DNA from: Arthrobacter sp. M4
Lineage (GTDB): Bacteria; Actinomycetota; Actinomycetes; Actinomycetales; Micrococcaceae
Length of the DNA: 64,000 bases
Direction of reading: 5' to 3'
NCBI RefSeq assembly: GCF_020251205.1
Contig: NZ_JAIWYX010000001.1
Span: 248,001 to 312,000 of the forward strand
Program-made: the position numbers and the translations under genes
Shown: positions 32,501 to 42,318 of the stretch, piece by piece
Layout of the letters: each line of letters opens with the position of its first letter
Position numbering within the stretch: position 1 is the stretch's first letter
The notes under the pieces: model-generated
Told to the model about the DNA's origin: nothing
Database searches by the model: none
What the model saw: only the letters and a program-made list of their open reading frames with translations

Positions 32501-34153
32501 TTACGCGCGAAGTTCAGGGGTAGAGAAAAGTTCCGTGCCTTCCCGGACGGTCTGGAGGCAGCGAGGATCCGAGCCAACGTCCAACGCCGGAAGAAGGGGT
32601 GTTCGCGCACGCGGATCCGTGCTCCAGGACTGCACTCGGGTGTCAGCCACCTGCACCATCAGCTCTTCTACCTCCCACACCGCGAAGCTCGCCGGGGCGC
32701 CGGGAACCAGCTGCCCCGCAAGCGGATTTGGGCTCCGGCTGGCCCTCCAGCCAGCCCGGGTGTGACCAATGAACGCCGCACGAGCGGAAATGCGCTCCTG
32801 CGGGTTGCTGTGTTCAAGGCAGGCGCGCACGCTGCTCCAGGGGCGCAGCGGAGTCACAGGGCTGTCGCTACCGAAGCAAACGGGAACACCAGCGGAATAG
32901 TACGAAGCGAAGGGGTTCATGGAGTGCCTCCGCTCCCCCAACCTCTGTTCATACAGTCCGCCGTCGCCGCCCCAGGCAGCATCGAATACTGGCTGGGCAC
33001 TCACTGTGACCGAGTACTTCCCAAGCCGCTCGAGGGCTTTGGGCCCAGGCATCTCCACGTGCTCGAAGCGATGGCCCGCGGAACGGATTCGCTGCCCGCC
33101 AACCTCGTCCGCCGCGAGATCAAGTGCATCGAGGGCAGTTTCAAGTCCGGCGTCGCCGATGATGTGAAAGCCGCCTTGGATCCCCAGCAGGGAGCAGGCT
33201 GCTAAGTGGGCGGCTGCTTCCTCCTTGGTCACATACAAACTTCCGCGGTGGCCGGCCGCGTCACTGTAGTCTTCGCTGAGCGCCGCGGTACGGGAGCCAA
33301 TGGAGCCATCAATGTTCAAGTCGCCCGCAAGCCCGAGAACCGGAACGCCCAAGGACTCCACAATGGACCGGGCATGTTCAACCGAAGAGGCCAGGGAGCC
33401 CCAATACGGGAGGATCTCGGGTACCGGCAAACTTTGGCGGTTCCACTCTGCTGCAATGCGGAAATCGTCTTCACCGCCAATGTGCGGGGCTGCTATCTCG
33501 GCCACCGCAACATATCCGTTGGCAGCTGCCTCGGCCAGTGCAGCAGACTGGTACCGGCGGGTATCTTCCGCTGATTGCTTCCGGGTACCAAGCCGCGCCT
33601 CAGTGTGGGCCTTCCGCACTACCCATGGGCCGCCGTCGTACCCGTCCAGGGCTTTCAGCCCCGCATCGTCAATCAAAGCGGCTGAGACCAGCGCCGAATG
33701 GGAGTCGATCCGGGCCAAGTAAACCCTGCGGCCGCGTGCCGCCCGTTCAAACTCCTCGGCGGTCGGCAGATCCGGGGTGTCCCAGCGGGTCTCATCCCAA
33801 CCGTGTCCCAGGACCGTGCCATCTGCACTGGAGGAGGCAAGGACGTCCAGCAGCTCCCGGGCTGAACGCACGCCGGACAATTTCAGCCCTTCGAGGGCAA
33901 TGCCCGTTTCCGTCAAATGGACGTGGGAGTCAACGAATCCCGGGGCCACCAGGGCGCCGCGGAGGTCGATGATGTCCATCCGTGAATCGGCAATTGACGA
34001 GGCCGCCTGTTCGGAACCAACCCAGGCAACCGTTCCGCCGTCAACCAGCATGGCGGAGGCAAATGGATCCGCGGCTGAGTAGACCGAGCCGTTGCGGTAC
34101 AGGATGGGCCGCTGTGTGGTCCCGGAGTCCTGGGGCGCGCCGGAAGAAGTCAT
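32501..34153 (-). CDS. YtcJ-like metal-dependent amidohydrolase
   Basis: A 550-residue member of the amidohydrolase_3 group. The metal site is indicated by LVAPGFVDSHVHLTETGIAL; LGHGWDETRWDTPDLPTAEE, DGSIGSRTAALSEDY, GFHIIGDAGLETALDALDLA and HRFEHVEMPGPKALERLG are typical of YtcJ-type hydrolases. CFGSDSPVTPLRPWSSVRAC includes the conserved Asp near the C-terminus. The substrate is unknown; family members hydrolyse amides or formamides. It lies 36 bp downstream of helY on the same strand and may be cotranscribed. Confidence 0.87.
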   Translation of the reverse strand: MTSSGAPQDSGTTQRPILYRNGSVYSAADPFASAMLVDGGTVAWVGSEQAASSIADSRMDIIDLRGALVAPGFVDSHVHLTETGIALEGLKLSGVRSARELLDVLASSSADGTVLGHGWDETRWDTPDLPTAEEFERAARGRRVYLARIDSHSALVSAALIDDAGLKALDGYDGGPWVVRKAHTEARLGTRKQSAEDTRRYQSAALAEAAANGYVAVAEIAAPHIGGEDDFRIAAEWNRQSLPVPEILPYWGSLASSVEHARSIVESLGVPVLGLAGDLNIDGSIGSRTAALSEDYSDAAGHRGSLYVTKEEAAAHLAACSLLGIQGGFHIIGDAGLETALDALDLAADEVGGQRIRSAGHRFEHVEMPGPKALERLGKYSVTVSAQPVFDAAWGGDGGLYEQRLGERRHSMNPFASYYSAGVPVCFGSDSPVTPLRPWSSVRACLEHSNPQERISARAAFIGHTRAGWRASRSPNPLAGQLVPGAPASFAVWEVEELMVQVADTRVQSWSTDPRARTPLLPALDVGSDPRCLQTVREGTELFSTPELRA

Positions 34154-34189
34154 AGAGGGGTCTCCTTGGTATGGGGAATGGTGGCGTTC

Positions 34190-37117
34190 TTAGGCGACTG
34201 TTGAGTAGGCCACGACGCCGCGGCGAACAAGGTCGATGGCTTCCGAGCAGATCCTGCTGATGCGCCTGTCGAGCCCCGGAATCTTTGCCATTTGATCGAG
34301 GATGTCCACCACTTGCTTGGCCCATCGAACAAAGTCTCCGGCGGCAAGGTCGGTGCCGCTCAGGACATCCTGGAGGTGACGGCCCTTAGCCCACTTGAAG
34401 ATCGGCCACACGAGCCCAAGCTCGGGCTCGCCAGTCAGCGGAAGCTTGTTGCGTTCCTCGACGTCTTCCAGGATGGACCACTCACGAATCACGGTGTCCA
34501 CGGCGGTTTCCAGCGATACGGAGGGCATGCGCGGACGGAGGCCACGATCTTCGCGCTTCGCCTGGTAGACGAGGGCGCTGGCCAGAGCAGCCATTTCTGC
34601 TGCGTCCAGATCGCTGATGGCTCCCTGTCGAATGGCCTGGGAGATCAGCAAGTCCTTTTCGCCATAGATACGTCGCAGTCGCTGCCCGTCGGCGCTGATG
34701 GTTGTGGGGCCGTCCGGCCGGGTTTCGATGTAGCCGTAGCTCTCCAAGACATCGCACACCCGGTCGAATGTCTTGGCGATCGTGTTTGTCCGGCCTTGGA
34801 TCTGCCGGACGAGGCCATCAGTTTCCTGGCGCAGCTTCCACCAGCGCTCGGACCAGCGTGCATGGTCTTCCCGTTCGCTGCAGCCGTGGCAAGGATGGGC
34901 CTTGAGCTGGCGGCGGAGCCCTGCTATCCGTCGTTCTAGTTCCGGCGTGGCAGCCGCCAGCCCAAAGTCCTCATTCCGACTGCTGCCGCGTTTAGGCGGG
35001 CGGTTTTCGCGAAGGGCACTGTGCATGGAAGATGTCAGTTCACGGCGAGATTTGGGCAGCTTGGCATTGAACGACTTCGGGATCCGGATGCGGGTCACAG
35101 GCGACACTGGCCCCTCAAGATCATGGATGCCGACACGCCTCAACTGGCTGTCAGCTGTCAGCACCGCCGGGCGAGGCTCCCTGGCGTTGAAGTCTGCGTT
35201 GAGCACCACGGCATACCCTGGAGAACGACCGTTTGGAACGTCGATCACGTCGCCGGGCATAAGCCGCGTGAGGGAATCGATAGTCAGGGACTTTCGGGCA
35301 CGGGTTTTGCTCCGGGATGCGAATTGCTCCACGTCGCTGAGTTCCCGGCGCAGCTTGGCGTATTCCTCAAAATCGCCGAGATGGCATTTCATGGACTCTG
35401 CAAAGCCGGCGAGCGATTCTTCCCGGCTTCGGACCTGCCGCGCCAGGCCAACTACTGAGCGGTCCGCCTGGAACTGGGCGAAGGAGGACTCCAGGATCTC
35501 CCTGGCACGGGCACGGCCAAACTGGGCGATCAAGTTGATGCTCATGTTATAGGTAGGCCGGAAGCTGGAATTGAGCGGATACGTCCGGCGCGAGGCAAGG
35601 CCGGCTACCGCCGTGGGATCTGTTCCCGGCTGCCATAGCACCACTGCATGGCCCTCGACGTCGATGCCACGCCTTCCGGCGCGCCCGGTCAGTTGGGTGT
35701 ACTCACCCGCGGTGATGTTGACGTGGGCCTCGCCATTGAATTTGTCGAGCTTTTCCAGGATCACTGAGCGCGCAGGCATATTAACACCCAGGGCCAGCGT
35801 TTCCGTTGCGAAGACGGCCTTCACGAGGCCGTCGGCGAAGAGCTTCTCCACCACTTCCTTGAAAGTGGGAAGCAAACCGGCATGGTGAGCGGCTAGACCA
35901 CGGATAAGGCCGTCACGCCATGCCCAGAACCCAAGAACATCAAGATCGTCGGCCGGAATATCACGACTCGCCTCATCGACGCGTGTAGCAATGATCTGCT
36001 GTTCGCGTTCAGTTGTCAGCCACAGGCCGGCTGAGGCGCATTGGGCTACGGCGGCATCGCAGCCGGCCCTCGAAAAGATGAACGTAATGGCGGGAAGCAG
36101 CCCCTGCCGATCGAGGCTGGCGATGACCTGTGGGCGGCTGGCCTTGCGGACTGCGGACCGCGGCTCAGCCTGCGGTGGCCGCTCGTCCCGTTGCCGATCC
36201 TGCCTTCGCCTGCTCCGTCCCCCGTGGCCAAACCGGCCGCGGAAGTTCATCTGGCTTTCCGCCCTTGCCATGGACAGCAGTTCCGGGTTGACCTCGAACT
36301 CCGGTGAAAGCTCCGCCGCGGACAGGGACTTGCCCTGCTTGGCGCGGCGGACACGGGCGGACGGTGTATCCTCAACTTCGCTGGGCTCCGGTTCGGGTGC
36401 CGTTTCATCAAAAGAAGTGTTCCCTGCGAAAAGGTCCACGATTTCGCGCCCCACCATAACGTGCTGCCACAGGGGCACAGGGCGATGTTCAGAAACGATG
36501 ACGTCCGTGTGGCCGCGGACCGTGTGGAGCCAGGCACCGAACTCCTCAGCATTGGACACCGTGGCGCTAAGGGAGACCACCTGCACTTCGCTGGGGAGGT
36601 GGATGATTACCTCTTCCCAGACGGCTCCGCGGAAGCGGTCAGCGAGGTAGTGCACCTCATCCATCACCACGTAGCCAAGGTCGACAAGCGTGTCTGAGTC
36701 CGCGTAGAGCATGTTGCGGAGTACCTCGGTAGTCATGACAACTACGGGAGCCTCGCCATTGATGGTGGTGTCACCGGTCAGCAGGCCAACGTTCGAGGCA
36801 CCATACTTCTCACCGAGTTCGGTGAACTTTTGATTGCTCAGTGCTTTGATTGGCGTCGTATAAAAGGCCTTCAGACCCCGTTGCAGCGCCAGGTAAATTG
36901 CAAACTCGCCGACGATGGTTTTCCCGGCTCCTGTAGGCGCAGCAACCAGGACGCCGCGACCTTCCTGCAGTGACTTGCAAGCGTCCTTCTGGAACTCGTC
37001 CAGTTCGAAGTCCAAAGTCCGTGCAAAGGCACCGAGATGCGTTTTGGCCTCCGTGTTCCGCTGTGCCGCGGCCTGGTAGCGCTCAGATGGTGAAAGAGAC
37101 CCGGATTCAGAGGACAT
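34190..37117 (-). CDS. helY: HelY/Mtr4-like DEAD-box RNA helicase
   Basis: A 975-residue superfamily 2 helicase of the Ski2/Mtr4 type. Motif I is LVAAPTGAGKTIVGEFAIYL, motif II VVMDEVHYLADRFRGAVWEE (DEVH), motif III SLSATVSNAEEFGAWL, and motif VI QLTGRAGRRGIDVEGHAVV. A basic insert follows (GRFGHGGRSRRRQDRQRDER), and the C-terminal half carries the arch and the DSHCT domain (SDLDAAEMAALASALVYQAK, VDILDQMAKIPGLD). It should act in RNA turnover. It sits beside tatC, tatA and pafBC, the conserved actinobacterial order. Confidence 0.94.
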   Translation of the reverse strand: MSSESGSLSPSERYQAAAQRNTEAKTHLGAFARTLDFELDEFQKDACKSLQEGRGVLVAAPTGAGKTIVGEFAIYLALQRGLKAFYTTPIKALSNQKFTELGEKYGASNVGLLTGDTTINGEAPVVVMTTEVLRNMLYADSDTLVDLGYVVMDEVHYLADRFRGAVWEEVIIHLPSEVQVVSLSATVSNAEEFGAWLHTVRGHTDVIVSEHRPVPLWQHVMVGREIVDLFAGNTSFDETAPEPEPSEVEDTPSARVRRAKQGKSLSAAELSPEFEVNPELLSMARAESQMNFRGRFGHGGRSRRRQDRQRDERPPQAEPRSAVRKASRPQVIASLDRQGLLPAITFIFSRAGCDAAVAQCASAGLWLTTEREQQIIATRVDEASRDIPADDLDVLGFWAWRDGLIRGLAAHHAGLLPTFKEVVEKLFADGLVKAVFATETLALGVNMPARSVILEKLDKFNGEAHVNITAGEYTQLTGRAGRRGIDVEGHAVVLWQPGTDPTAVAGLASRRTYPLNSSFRPTYNMSINLIAQFGRARAREILESSFAQFQADRSVVGLARQVRSREESLAGFAESMKCHLGDFEEYAKLRRELSDVEQFASRSKTRARKSLTIDSLTRLMPGDVIDVPNGRSPGYAVVLNADFNAREPRPAVLTADSQLRRVGIHDLEGPVSPVTRIRIPKSFNAKLPKSRRELTSSMHSALRENRPPKRGSSRNEDFGLAAATPELERRIAGLRRQLKAHPCHGCSEREDHARWSERWWKLRQETDGLVRQIQGRTNTIAKTFDRVCDVLESYGYIETRPDGPTTISADGQRLRRIYGEKDLLISQAIRQGAISDLDAAEMAALASALVYQAKREDRGLRPRMPSVSLETAVDTVIREWSILEDVEERNKLPLTGEPELGLVWPIFKWAKGRHLQDVLSGTDLAAGDFVRWAKQVVDILDQMAKIPGLDRRISRICSEAIDLVRRGVVAYSTVA

Positions 37118-37141
37118 GGCTCAAGCCTAGTGCGACCCGGG

Positions 37142-37978
37142 CTATAGATTCTCCAGATCCTTGCTTGGAGTCGCGATATCGGCCGTGGCGTCTGTCTCAG
37201 CTGCGTGCTTGGCTTCCCGGCGTGCCCGGCGACGGTCATTGAACAAGCAGAGTCCAATGGCGGCGAAGAACAGCAGCAGCAGCGGACCCGCAAGCATAAA
37301 CATCGAAACCGCGTCAGCTCCGGGTGCGGCGACCGCAGCAAGGACAAAGACAAGGAACACGGTGATCCGCCACGCCTTGAGGATGGCCTTTCCGGAGATG
37401 AGACCAGCCATGTTGATCCCAACCAGGACCACAGGAACAAGGAAGGCAAGGCCAAGGAAGAGCACCATGCGGGTAACGAAGTCCACGTAGTCGCGCGCGT
37501 CGATCATGTTGGAGAACCCGGAGGGTGTGAACTGGGTGAGCGCCCGAACCACCTGCGGCGTGACCATCCAGCCAACCCACACGCCAGCGAGGAAGAGCGG
37601 GACTGCCGCCGCCATGTATCCCAGGGTGTATCGGCGCTCCTTGGCCGTCAGGCCTGGGGTAATAAAGGCCCAGAGCTGGTAAATCCAGACAGGGCTGGAA
37701 ATTACGGTACCGATGATGATCGACAGCTGGAGTTTGAAATCGAAGGGCGATGCGATGGAGGAGAAGTTAACCGATGATGTTCCCCCAGTATGCTGGGCGA
37801 TCGCGTCAACAGGCTCCTTCAGCGCACTTAGCACCGGATCGTAGAGAATCCAGCCGCCAACACTGCCGATGGCCAACCCGATTGCCGATTTGATGAGTCG
37901 GTTCTTGAGCTCCCTGAGGTGCTCAACGAGGGGCATGCGCCCTTCGGGGTTGGCTTTGCGGCCCTTTCCTTGTGCCAC
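37142..37978 (-). CDS. tatC: Sec-independent protein translocase TatC
   Basis: A 278-residue membrane protein with six hydrophobic segments. It has the family start MPLVEHLRELKNRLIKSAIG, the conserved PVWIYQLWAFITPGLTAKER, and GMVTPQVV-like and DARDYVDFVTRMVLFLGLAF regions. TatC recognises the twin-arginine signal peptides of folded exported proteins. An acidic/basic tail (NDRRRARREAKHAAETDATA) is cytoplasmic. It follows tatA by 6 bp, and helY follows 24 bp downstream. Confidence 0.96.
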   Translation of the reverse strand: MAQGKGRKANPEGRMPLVEHLRELKNRLIKSAIGLAIGSVGGWILYDPVLSALKEPVDAIAQHTGGTSSVNFSSIASPFDFKLQLSIIIGTVISSPVWIYQLWAFITPGLTAKERRYTLGYMAAAVPLFLAGVWVGWMVTPQVVRALTQFTPSGFSNMIDARDYVDFVTRMVLFLGLAFLVPVVLVGINMAGLISGKAILKAWRITVFLVFVLAAVAAPGADAVSMFMLAGPLLLLFFAAIGLCLFNDRRRARREAKHAAETDATADIATPSKDLENL

Positions 37979-37984
37979 TTCCGC

Positions 37985-38254
37985 TTACGCGCGGCCGGGC
38001 GGCGGAACGTCGGTGTCGTTTCCGCTCTGTGGCTTGCGGTCCGGGTGGTTGACGATCTTGCCTTCAACAGGACCTTCGCCGTCCTTGGTTTCCGGCTTTC
38101 CGTCATCCTTCATCTGCTTGACTTCAGACTTGATGATGCGCATGGACTGGCCGAGGCTGCGGGCCATGGCGGGAAGCTTGGGCGCGGCAAACAGTAGCAG
38201 CGCAACGATAATGATAATGACAATTGGCCAAGGGCCATCAAAGAGTCGTCCCAC
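37985..38254 (-). CDS. tatA: Sec-independent protein translocase TatA
   Basis: An 89-residue single-span protein: [20 protein letters not shown] is the membrane helix, [20 protein letters not shown] the hinge and amphipathic helix, and the tail is charged and disordered. It polymerises to form the Tat pore. The GTG start at 38254 follows an AGGA-containing stretch. It is directly upstream of tatC and downstream of a small membrane protein gene. Confidence 0.94.
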   Translation of the reverse strand: MGRLFDGPWPIVIIIIVALLLFAAPKLPAMARSLGQSMRIIKSEVKQMKDDGKPETKDGEGPVEGKIVNHPDRKPQSGNDTDVPPPGRA

Positions 38255-38288
38255 GGGGAAGTCCTTTCGCTCTGATACATCCTACGTC

Positions 38289-38645
38289 TTATCGGAAATC
38301 AATGTCGTGCAGGGATTGGGGCTGACCCCGCTCCGCACGGCGCTCGACGCGTCGTTTGCGACGCGCTTCCCGGCGGGCTGCCTTGGCCGCCAGGTAATCA
38401 TGACGCATCTGTTCAGGTGGGGCAAAAACCGCCGAGCCAGGCGGCAGGAGGCGCTTCCCGCCGTCGTTATCCGGTTTGTCCGGTTCCGGAAACGGGCCAA
38501 GGTGGCCGAGCTTCTCCCCCGCAGCGCCGAGCTCCTTCACGGTGGCCATGGCCTGCCTGAACAGACGGACTCCCAGCAGGACATGCAGAAGGAGGGACAG
38601 CGCAATCAGCGCCACCCATAGCAGGATCCAGGACCACCACGTCAT
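38289..38645 (-). CDS. Small single-span membrane protein in the tat-pafBC cluster
   Basis: The product starts at ATG 38645 (MTWWSWILLWVALIALSLLL), preceded by GAGGAA; 118 residues. One N-terminal transmembrane helix to about residue 26 is followed by a cytoplasmic tail containing LFRQAMATVKELGAAGEKLG, and a strongly basic end (AKAARREARRKRRVERRAER). The start codon overlaps the neighbourhood of the pafBC stop (4 bp gap), so translation is likely coupled. No named domain is recognised; the gene is conserved in this location in related actinobacteria as far as I recall. Confidence 0.78.
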   Translation of the reverse strand: MTWWSWILLWVALIALSLLLHVLLGVRLFRQAMATVKELGAAGEKLGHLGPFPEPDKPDNDGGKRLLPPGSAVFAPPEQMRHDYLAAKAARREARRKRRVERRAERGQPQSLHDIDFR

Positions 38646-38649
38646 TTCC

Positions 38650-40734
38650 TCAGGCTCCTTCTGCGCTCTTGGGGCCGGCATCGGCGCCCACATATCGGGC
38701 TAGTCCCGCTTCGATCCACCGGACTGCCGCTGACCGCAGCTCTTCAGGTTCGACGACGGCGGCCGCACCGCCGTGCTGTGCGACGAGCATGGGAAGCCAG
38801 TCCGCACTGCCTACGCGGATCTCCGCAAGGAGGCCTCCGTCCGGCAGTGCTGCTGTGCGGTCGGCATAGTAGTCGTCGGCAATGCCAACACCCTGGCGGC
38901 TCAGTCGAAGGACCACCAGGCTGTCGTCATCGCTCGGGGTGTAGAGCTTGGCGGGCACTCCGCCCTCCACGGATGCCAGTCCGGATACAGCTTGGCCTGT
39001 GGCCTGCAGCGCCTCAATCCGGTCCAGCCGGAAGTTCCGGATGCCGCGTTTACTGTGGCAATAGGCCTCGAAATACCAGGTGTTGTCCAAGGAATAGATC
39101 CGGAGCGGATCGACGTTGCGTTCAGACACCGAATCCCGCTGGGCTGAGAAGTACCTCAGGTGAAGCTGTTCGCCCCGCTCGATTGCACGCGTGATGACAT
39201 CGAACGTCTCCGACTCCCCCGGACCAACAGGCGGTCCAGCCACTGACCCTGCCAGCGCCCCCGCTTCTCCGGCCGCAGCCATCAGCTTCAGCGTGACGGA
39301 TTCGAGGGCATCAGTGCTGTTGGTGGCGGTAGGGTCATCCGCGTCACCGCGGGCAACGTCTCCCCGCTCGCTGCTTTCGGCATCTGCCCGACCGGAGAGC
39401 CGGGTGAGCCCTGGCAAACCCCGCAGCGTGGCCAGACCGGCCAGGAGTGCCGACGCCTCTTCGGGACTGAACCGGACAGGCCGGTTCAGGTCCAGATGCT
39501 CGGAGATCACCACATGGTCGTCTTCCCACTGGATGTCCAGGAGATCGTCGGGGTAGCCGCCTGGCAGGCCGGAACAAATGAGGAGCTGGAGGTCGGCCAC
39601 CAACTCACGCCGTGTGACGCCGAACTTGTCTGCTACCTCTTGGATGTGCAGGCCCTGGTTATGGACCAGGAATGGCACCAACTGAAGAAGCCGCGCCAAC
39701 TGGTCTTCTGACGTTCGCTTCCGTGCCTTCGGTGCCGTGGCGCGGTCGTCGGGAAACTCTGCTGGCGCCATCGGCTGGCTGTTGGCCGCCAAAGCGCCCC
39801 TCAGGCGTTCGACGACGGCGTCCCGGAGTTCCTGGGGTGAGATCACCGTAGCGTGGGGACCGTAAGAGGCCAGTTCCTGGGCCATTGCCTCGATGTCGCG
39901 GAAGGGCACCAACAGGGCACTCCCGCCGTCGGGCGCCGATCCTGTTGTCCGACGCCGGAGGCCAAGCAGCCGCCCTGGCTCAACTTTCACAACGGCTTCC
40001 CGGACGGGAAGCTCAGGAAGGCTGTCCAGCTCAGCCCGCATGTCGAAGTCTTTGGGACGCTCGTACGCGTCGCCCTTCTGGATGGTGACCGCCGTCGTCA
40101 TGCGCGAGAGGCGGAAAAACCGCTTGGCCCCCCTGGCACGATCCCAACCCACGACGTACCACTGGGCGAATCGATTGCCAATCCCCCAAGGTTCCAATTT
40201 GCGTTCCTCGTCGACGCCCGTACTGGCCGCCCGATAGCCGAACGTGACTGCCTGCCTGGCGTGCATGGCAGCCAGGATCGTGTCAAAAGCCTGGCCAGCC
40301 GGCTTGATGCGAGGTTGGACCCCGGCCGGCAGTTCTACGTCGGCTGTTCCACCGGACGCCTGGAGCTTGCGGACGGCGTTGGCGGCGGCGGAACCGAGCG
40401 AGGCGTATTCCCACAATTGGGCAGCAAGCGAAAGGACGGTCCACTCAGCCGGCGTCAGCGTGACGTCGGGCAACCGGTTGGATTCCTTGCCGATGCGGTA
40501 TCTCGTGGAGGCGGGGTCGTCGGAGCCGAAACCTATGTCGGTGAGGGTTTCGATCTCAAAACCATGGCGCCGAAGCTCCGCCTTGTCCCTTTCGAACATC
40601 CGCCCGAAAGCTGCGTCCGACTCGCCCGTGTCGTGGTAGACCTTGTCCCGAAGTACGGACCGCTGAAGCCCATACCGCGTGTTGAGCAGGGCAAGCAAGA
40701 GGTTCAGGAGGCGTTCAGTTCGAGAAGCGGACAC
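38650..40734 (-). CDS. pafBC: PafBC, fused PafB-PafC WYL-domain DNA-damage regulator
   Basis: A 694-residue protein starting at GTG 40734 (VSASRTERLLNLLLALLNTR). It contains two complete HTH-WYL-WCX units: the first to about residue 315 (TERLLNLLLALLNTRYGLQR, FGYRAASTGVDEERKLEPWG), and the second from about 340 (DQLARLLQLVPFLVHNQGLH, LHLRYFSAQRDSVSERNVDP, YFEAYCHSKRGIRNFRLDRI). Such a natural fusion is known for Arthrobacter. PafBC activates the LexA-independent DNA-damage response, probably after binding single-stranded DNA. The longer frame upstream of 40734 runs into a terminator hairpin. Confidence 0.93.
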   Translation of the reverse strand: MSASRTERLLNLLLALLNTRYGLQRSVLRDKVYHDTGESDAAFGRMFERDKAELRRHGFEIETLTDIGFGSDDPASTRYRIGKESNRLPDVTLTPAEWTVLSLAAQLWEYASLGSAAANAVRKLQASGGTADVELPAGVQPRIKPAGQAFDTILAAMHARQAVTFGYRAASTGVDEERKLEPWGIGNRFAQWYVVGWDRARGAKRFFRLSRMTTAVTIQKGDAYERPKDFDMRAELDSLPELPVREAVVKVEPGRLLGLRRRTTGSAPDGGSALLVPFRDIEAMAQELASYGPHATVISPQELRDAVVERLRGALAANSQPMAPAEFPDDRATAPKARKRTSEDQLARLLQLVPFLVHNQGLHIQEVADKFGVTRRELVADLQLLICSGLPGGYPDDLLDIQWEDDHVVISEHLDLNRPVRFSPEEASALLAGLATLRGLPGLTRLSGRADAESSERGDVARGDADDPTATNSTDALESVTLKLMAAAGEAGALAGSVAGPPVGPGESETFDVITRAIERGEQLHLRYFSAQRDSVSERNVDPLRIYSLDNTWYFEAYCHSKRGIRNFRLDRIEALQATGQAVSGLASVEGGVPAKLYTPSDDDSLVVLRLSRQGVGIADDYYADRTAALPDGGLLAEIRVGSADWLPMLVAQHGGAAAVVEPEELRSAAVRWIEAGLARYVGADAGPKSAEGA

Positions 40735-40778
40735 GTTGGCTACGTTACTAAAGTCTGGAGCACAGCGCCGACGACGGC

Positions 40779-40823
40779 GAAGGCGCGCCACGGGCCGGTA
40801 GCCGGCCGCGGGGCGCGCCTTCG
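40779..40823. terminator. Terminator hairpin between the FKBP gene and pafBC
   Basis: GAAGGCGCGCC (from 40779) pairs with GGCGCGCCTTC (to 40823), with a nested GGCCGG/CCGGCC stem between. It lies downstream of the 40866 FKBP gene on the minus strand and upstream of pafBC. Confidence 0.75.
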
Positions 40824-40865
40824 TATTCCGCACGTTACGTTGCGAAGTTGGCTTGGTGTTGGCCG

Positions 40866-41261
40866 CTAGCGGATTGCCACCAGGTCCACAACGAAGATCA
40901 GGGCTTCGTTCGGCTTGATAGCCGCACCGGCACCCCTGGAGCCGTATGCGAGCTCAGAAGGAATCTCAAGCCGACGGCGGCCGCCGACCTTCATGCCCAA
41001 GAGCCCCTGGTCCCAGCCCTGGATAACCTGGCCAACGCCCACACGGAAGTCCAGCGGTGTGCCGCGGTTCCAGCTGGCATCGAACTCTTCACCAGTGGAC
41101 CAGGCGACGCCAACGTAGTGGGTGGAGACGGTGTCCCCTGCCTTGGCCTCGGCGCCGCTGCCCTCGATCAGGTCCGTGATGACCAGTTCCGTAGGGACAT
41201 CGCCCTCGGGGAAATCGATCTCGGGCTTCTGACGGTCGTACTCGCGCTGTCCGAATGACAT
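40866..41261 (-). CDS. FKBP-type peptidyl-prolyl cis-trans isomerase (cytoplasmic)
   Basis: A 131-residue protein with one FKBP domain: GSGAEAKAGDTVSTHYVGVA, FDASWNRGTPLDFRVGVGQV, IQGWDQGLLGMKVGGRRRLE, and SELAYGSRGAGAAIKPNEAL with the closing LIFVVDLVAI. These hold the aromatic pocket residues of an active isomerase. No signal sequence is present, so it is cytoplasmic. It lies just downstream of a lipoprotein FKBP, 42 bp apart, presumably in one transcript. Confidence 0.95.
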   Translation of the reverse strand: MSFGQREYDRQKPEIDFPEGDVPTELVITDLIEGSGAEAKAGDTVSTHYVGVAWSTGEEFDASWNRGTPLDFRVGVGQVIQGWDQGLLGMKVGGRRRLEIPSELAYGSRGAGAAIKPNEALIFVVDLVAIR

Positions 41262-41303
41262 GGCTTCTCCTTTAGTTGAGCGGGAGTGATGGGATCTTAA
41301 CGA

Positions 41304-42233
41304 CTACTTGGTGCCGAGGATATCGACGACAAACACGAGGTCACCCTTAGCCTCGCCCTGGCCGCCATCGCCGTAGGCAAGGTCCTTTGGAATGACCAGC
41401 AGGACGCGGGATCCAACGGTCTTGCCCGCGAGGCCCTTGGTCCAGCCCTTGATGACGCCGGTAAGCGGGAAGGAGGCCTTCTGCCCCCTGTCGTAGCTGG
41501 AGTCGAATTTCTTGCCGCCAACAAGGTTTACGCCCACGTAGTTCACAGTCAGCGTATCCGATTCCTTGACAGTGGCTCCCTTACCCTTGATGAGGTCCCG
41601 GGCAATCAACTCCTTCGGGGCTGCCACGCCATCAACGGAGATCTCCGGAATACCTTTGTCGTTCTCCTTGACCGTGGGCAGGCCGGCGGGAGGCGTGACG
41701 GCATCACCTTCGGGCTTGTCGAGCGCCTTGGGTGCGTCCTTGGCAGAGAGCAGCTTGATAACAACAACCTGGGTCGGTTGTGCCTGTGATCCGTTTGCGG
41801 CGGCCTTCCCGGGAATTGCCAGCGCGACCATGGAGCCAACCTTGGCACCGACGATGGCGTTGTACAGTTCCGCGCCGCCGGTCTTGAGTTCCTCATTCAG
41901 TTCGAGCGGCTGGGGATCGTTCGGGAACGTGTCCTCGAGCGTTTTCCCTTCCTTGCCGTCAAACGCGACGTAGGAATAGTCGGCGATCTGGTTTTCCTTG
42001 ACGCGATCGCCGCTGCCTTCAGTGACAACCTTGATGGTCGGTTTGGATACGTCCAGCGGCTTCGAGAATTCGACGCCCGGAGCCTTCTTGTCCCCGTTGT
42101 CCGTGACCTTCAGGGAGTCAAGCTTTGAAATATCCCCCGCAGACTGGCTGGTGGGTTCCGGGGCGGCCGAGGTGCCACCACACGCGGTAAGGAGCAACAG
42201 GCTCGGGAGGAGTATGGCAAGTATTCGGCGCAC
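41304..42233 (-). CDS. Lipoprotein with two FKBP-type isomerase domains
   Basis: A 309-residue exported protein with the signal MRRILAILLPSLLLLTACGG; LLTAC is the lipobox. The first FKBP-like domain (residues ~70-165; YVAFDGKEGKTLEDTFPNDP, LKTGGAELYNAIVGAKVGSM) lacks several pocket residues. The second (residues ~210-309; LTVNYVGVNLVGGKKFDSSY, TGVIKGWTKGLAGKTVGSRV, IPKDLAYGDGG) is typical. It probably assists folding of exported proteins. The GTG at 42233 is the first codon before the signal sequence. It lies between the pafA and FKBP genes. Confidence 0.92.
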   Translation of the reverse strand: MRRILAILLPSLLLLTACGGTSAAPEPTSQSAGDISKLDSLKVTDNGDKKAPGVEFSKPLDVSKPTIKVVTEGSGDRVKENQIADYSYVAFDGKEGKTLEDTFPNDPQPLELNEELKTGGAELYNAIVGAKVGSMVALAIPGKAAANGSQAQPTQVVVIKLLSAKDAPKALDKPEGDAVTPPAGLPTVKENDKGIPEISVDGVAAPKELIARDLIKGKGATVKESDTLTVNYVGVNLVGGKKFDSSYDRGQKASFPLTGVIKGWTKGLAGKTVGSRVLLVIPKDLAYGDGGQGEAKGDLVFVVDILGTK

Positions 42234-42318
42234 GTAACAATGAACTTTCGTGGGGGGCAGGGGCCTCGCCGCGTGGTCCGGGGACTTGCAACCGGGGCCG
42301 GCGCGCGACGGTATTTTT

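Noticed and set aside
39853..40869. Plus-strand frame of 338 codons
   Set aside because: It is antisense to pafBC, which has clear WYL-domain motifs; no domain or ribosome site supports the plus frame.
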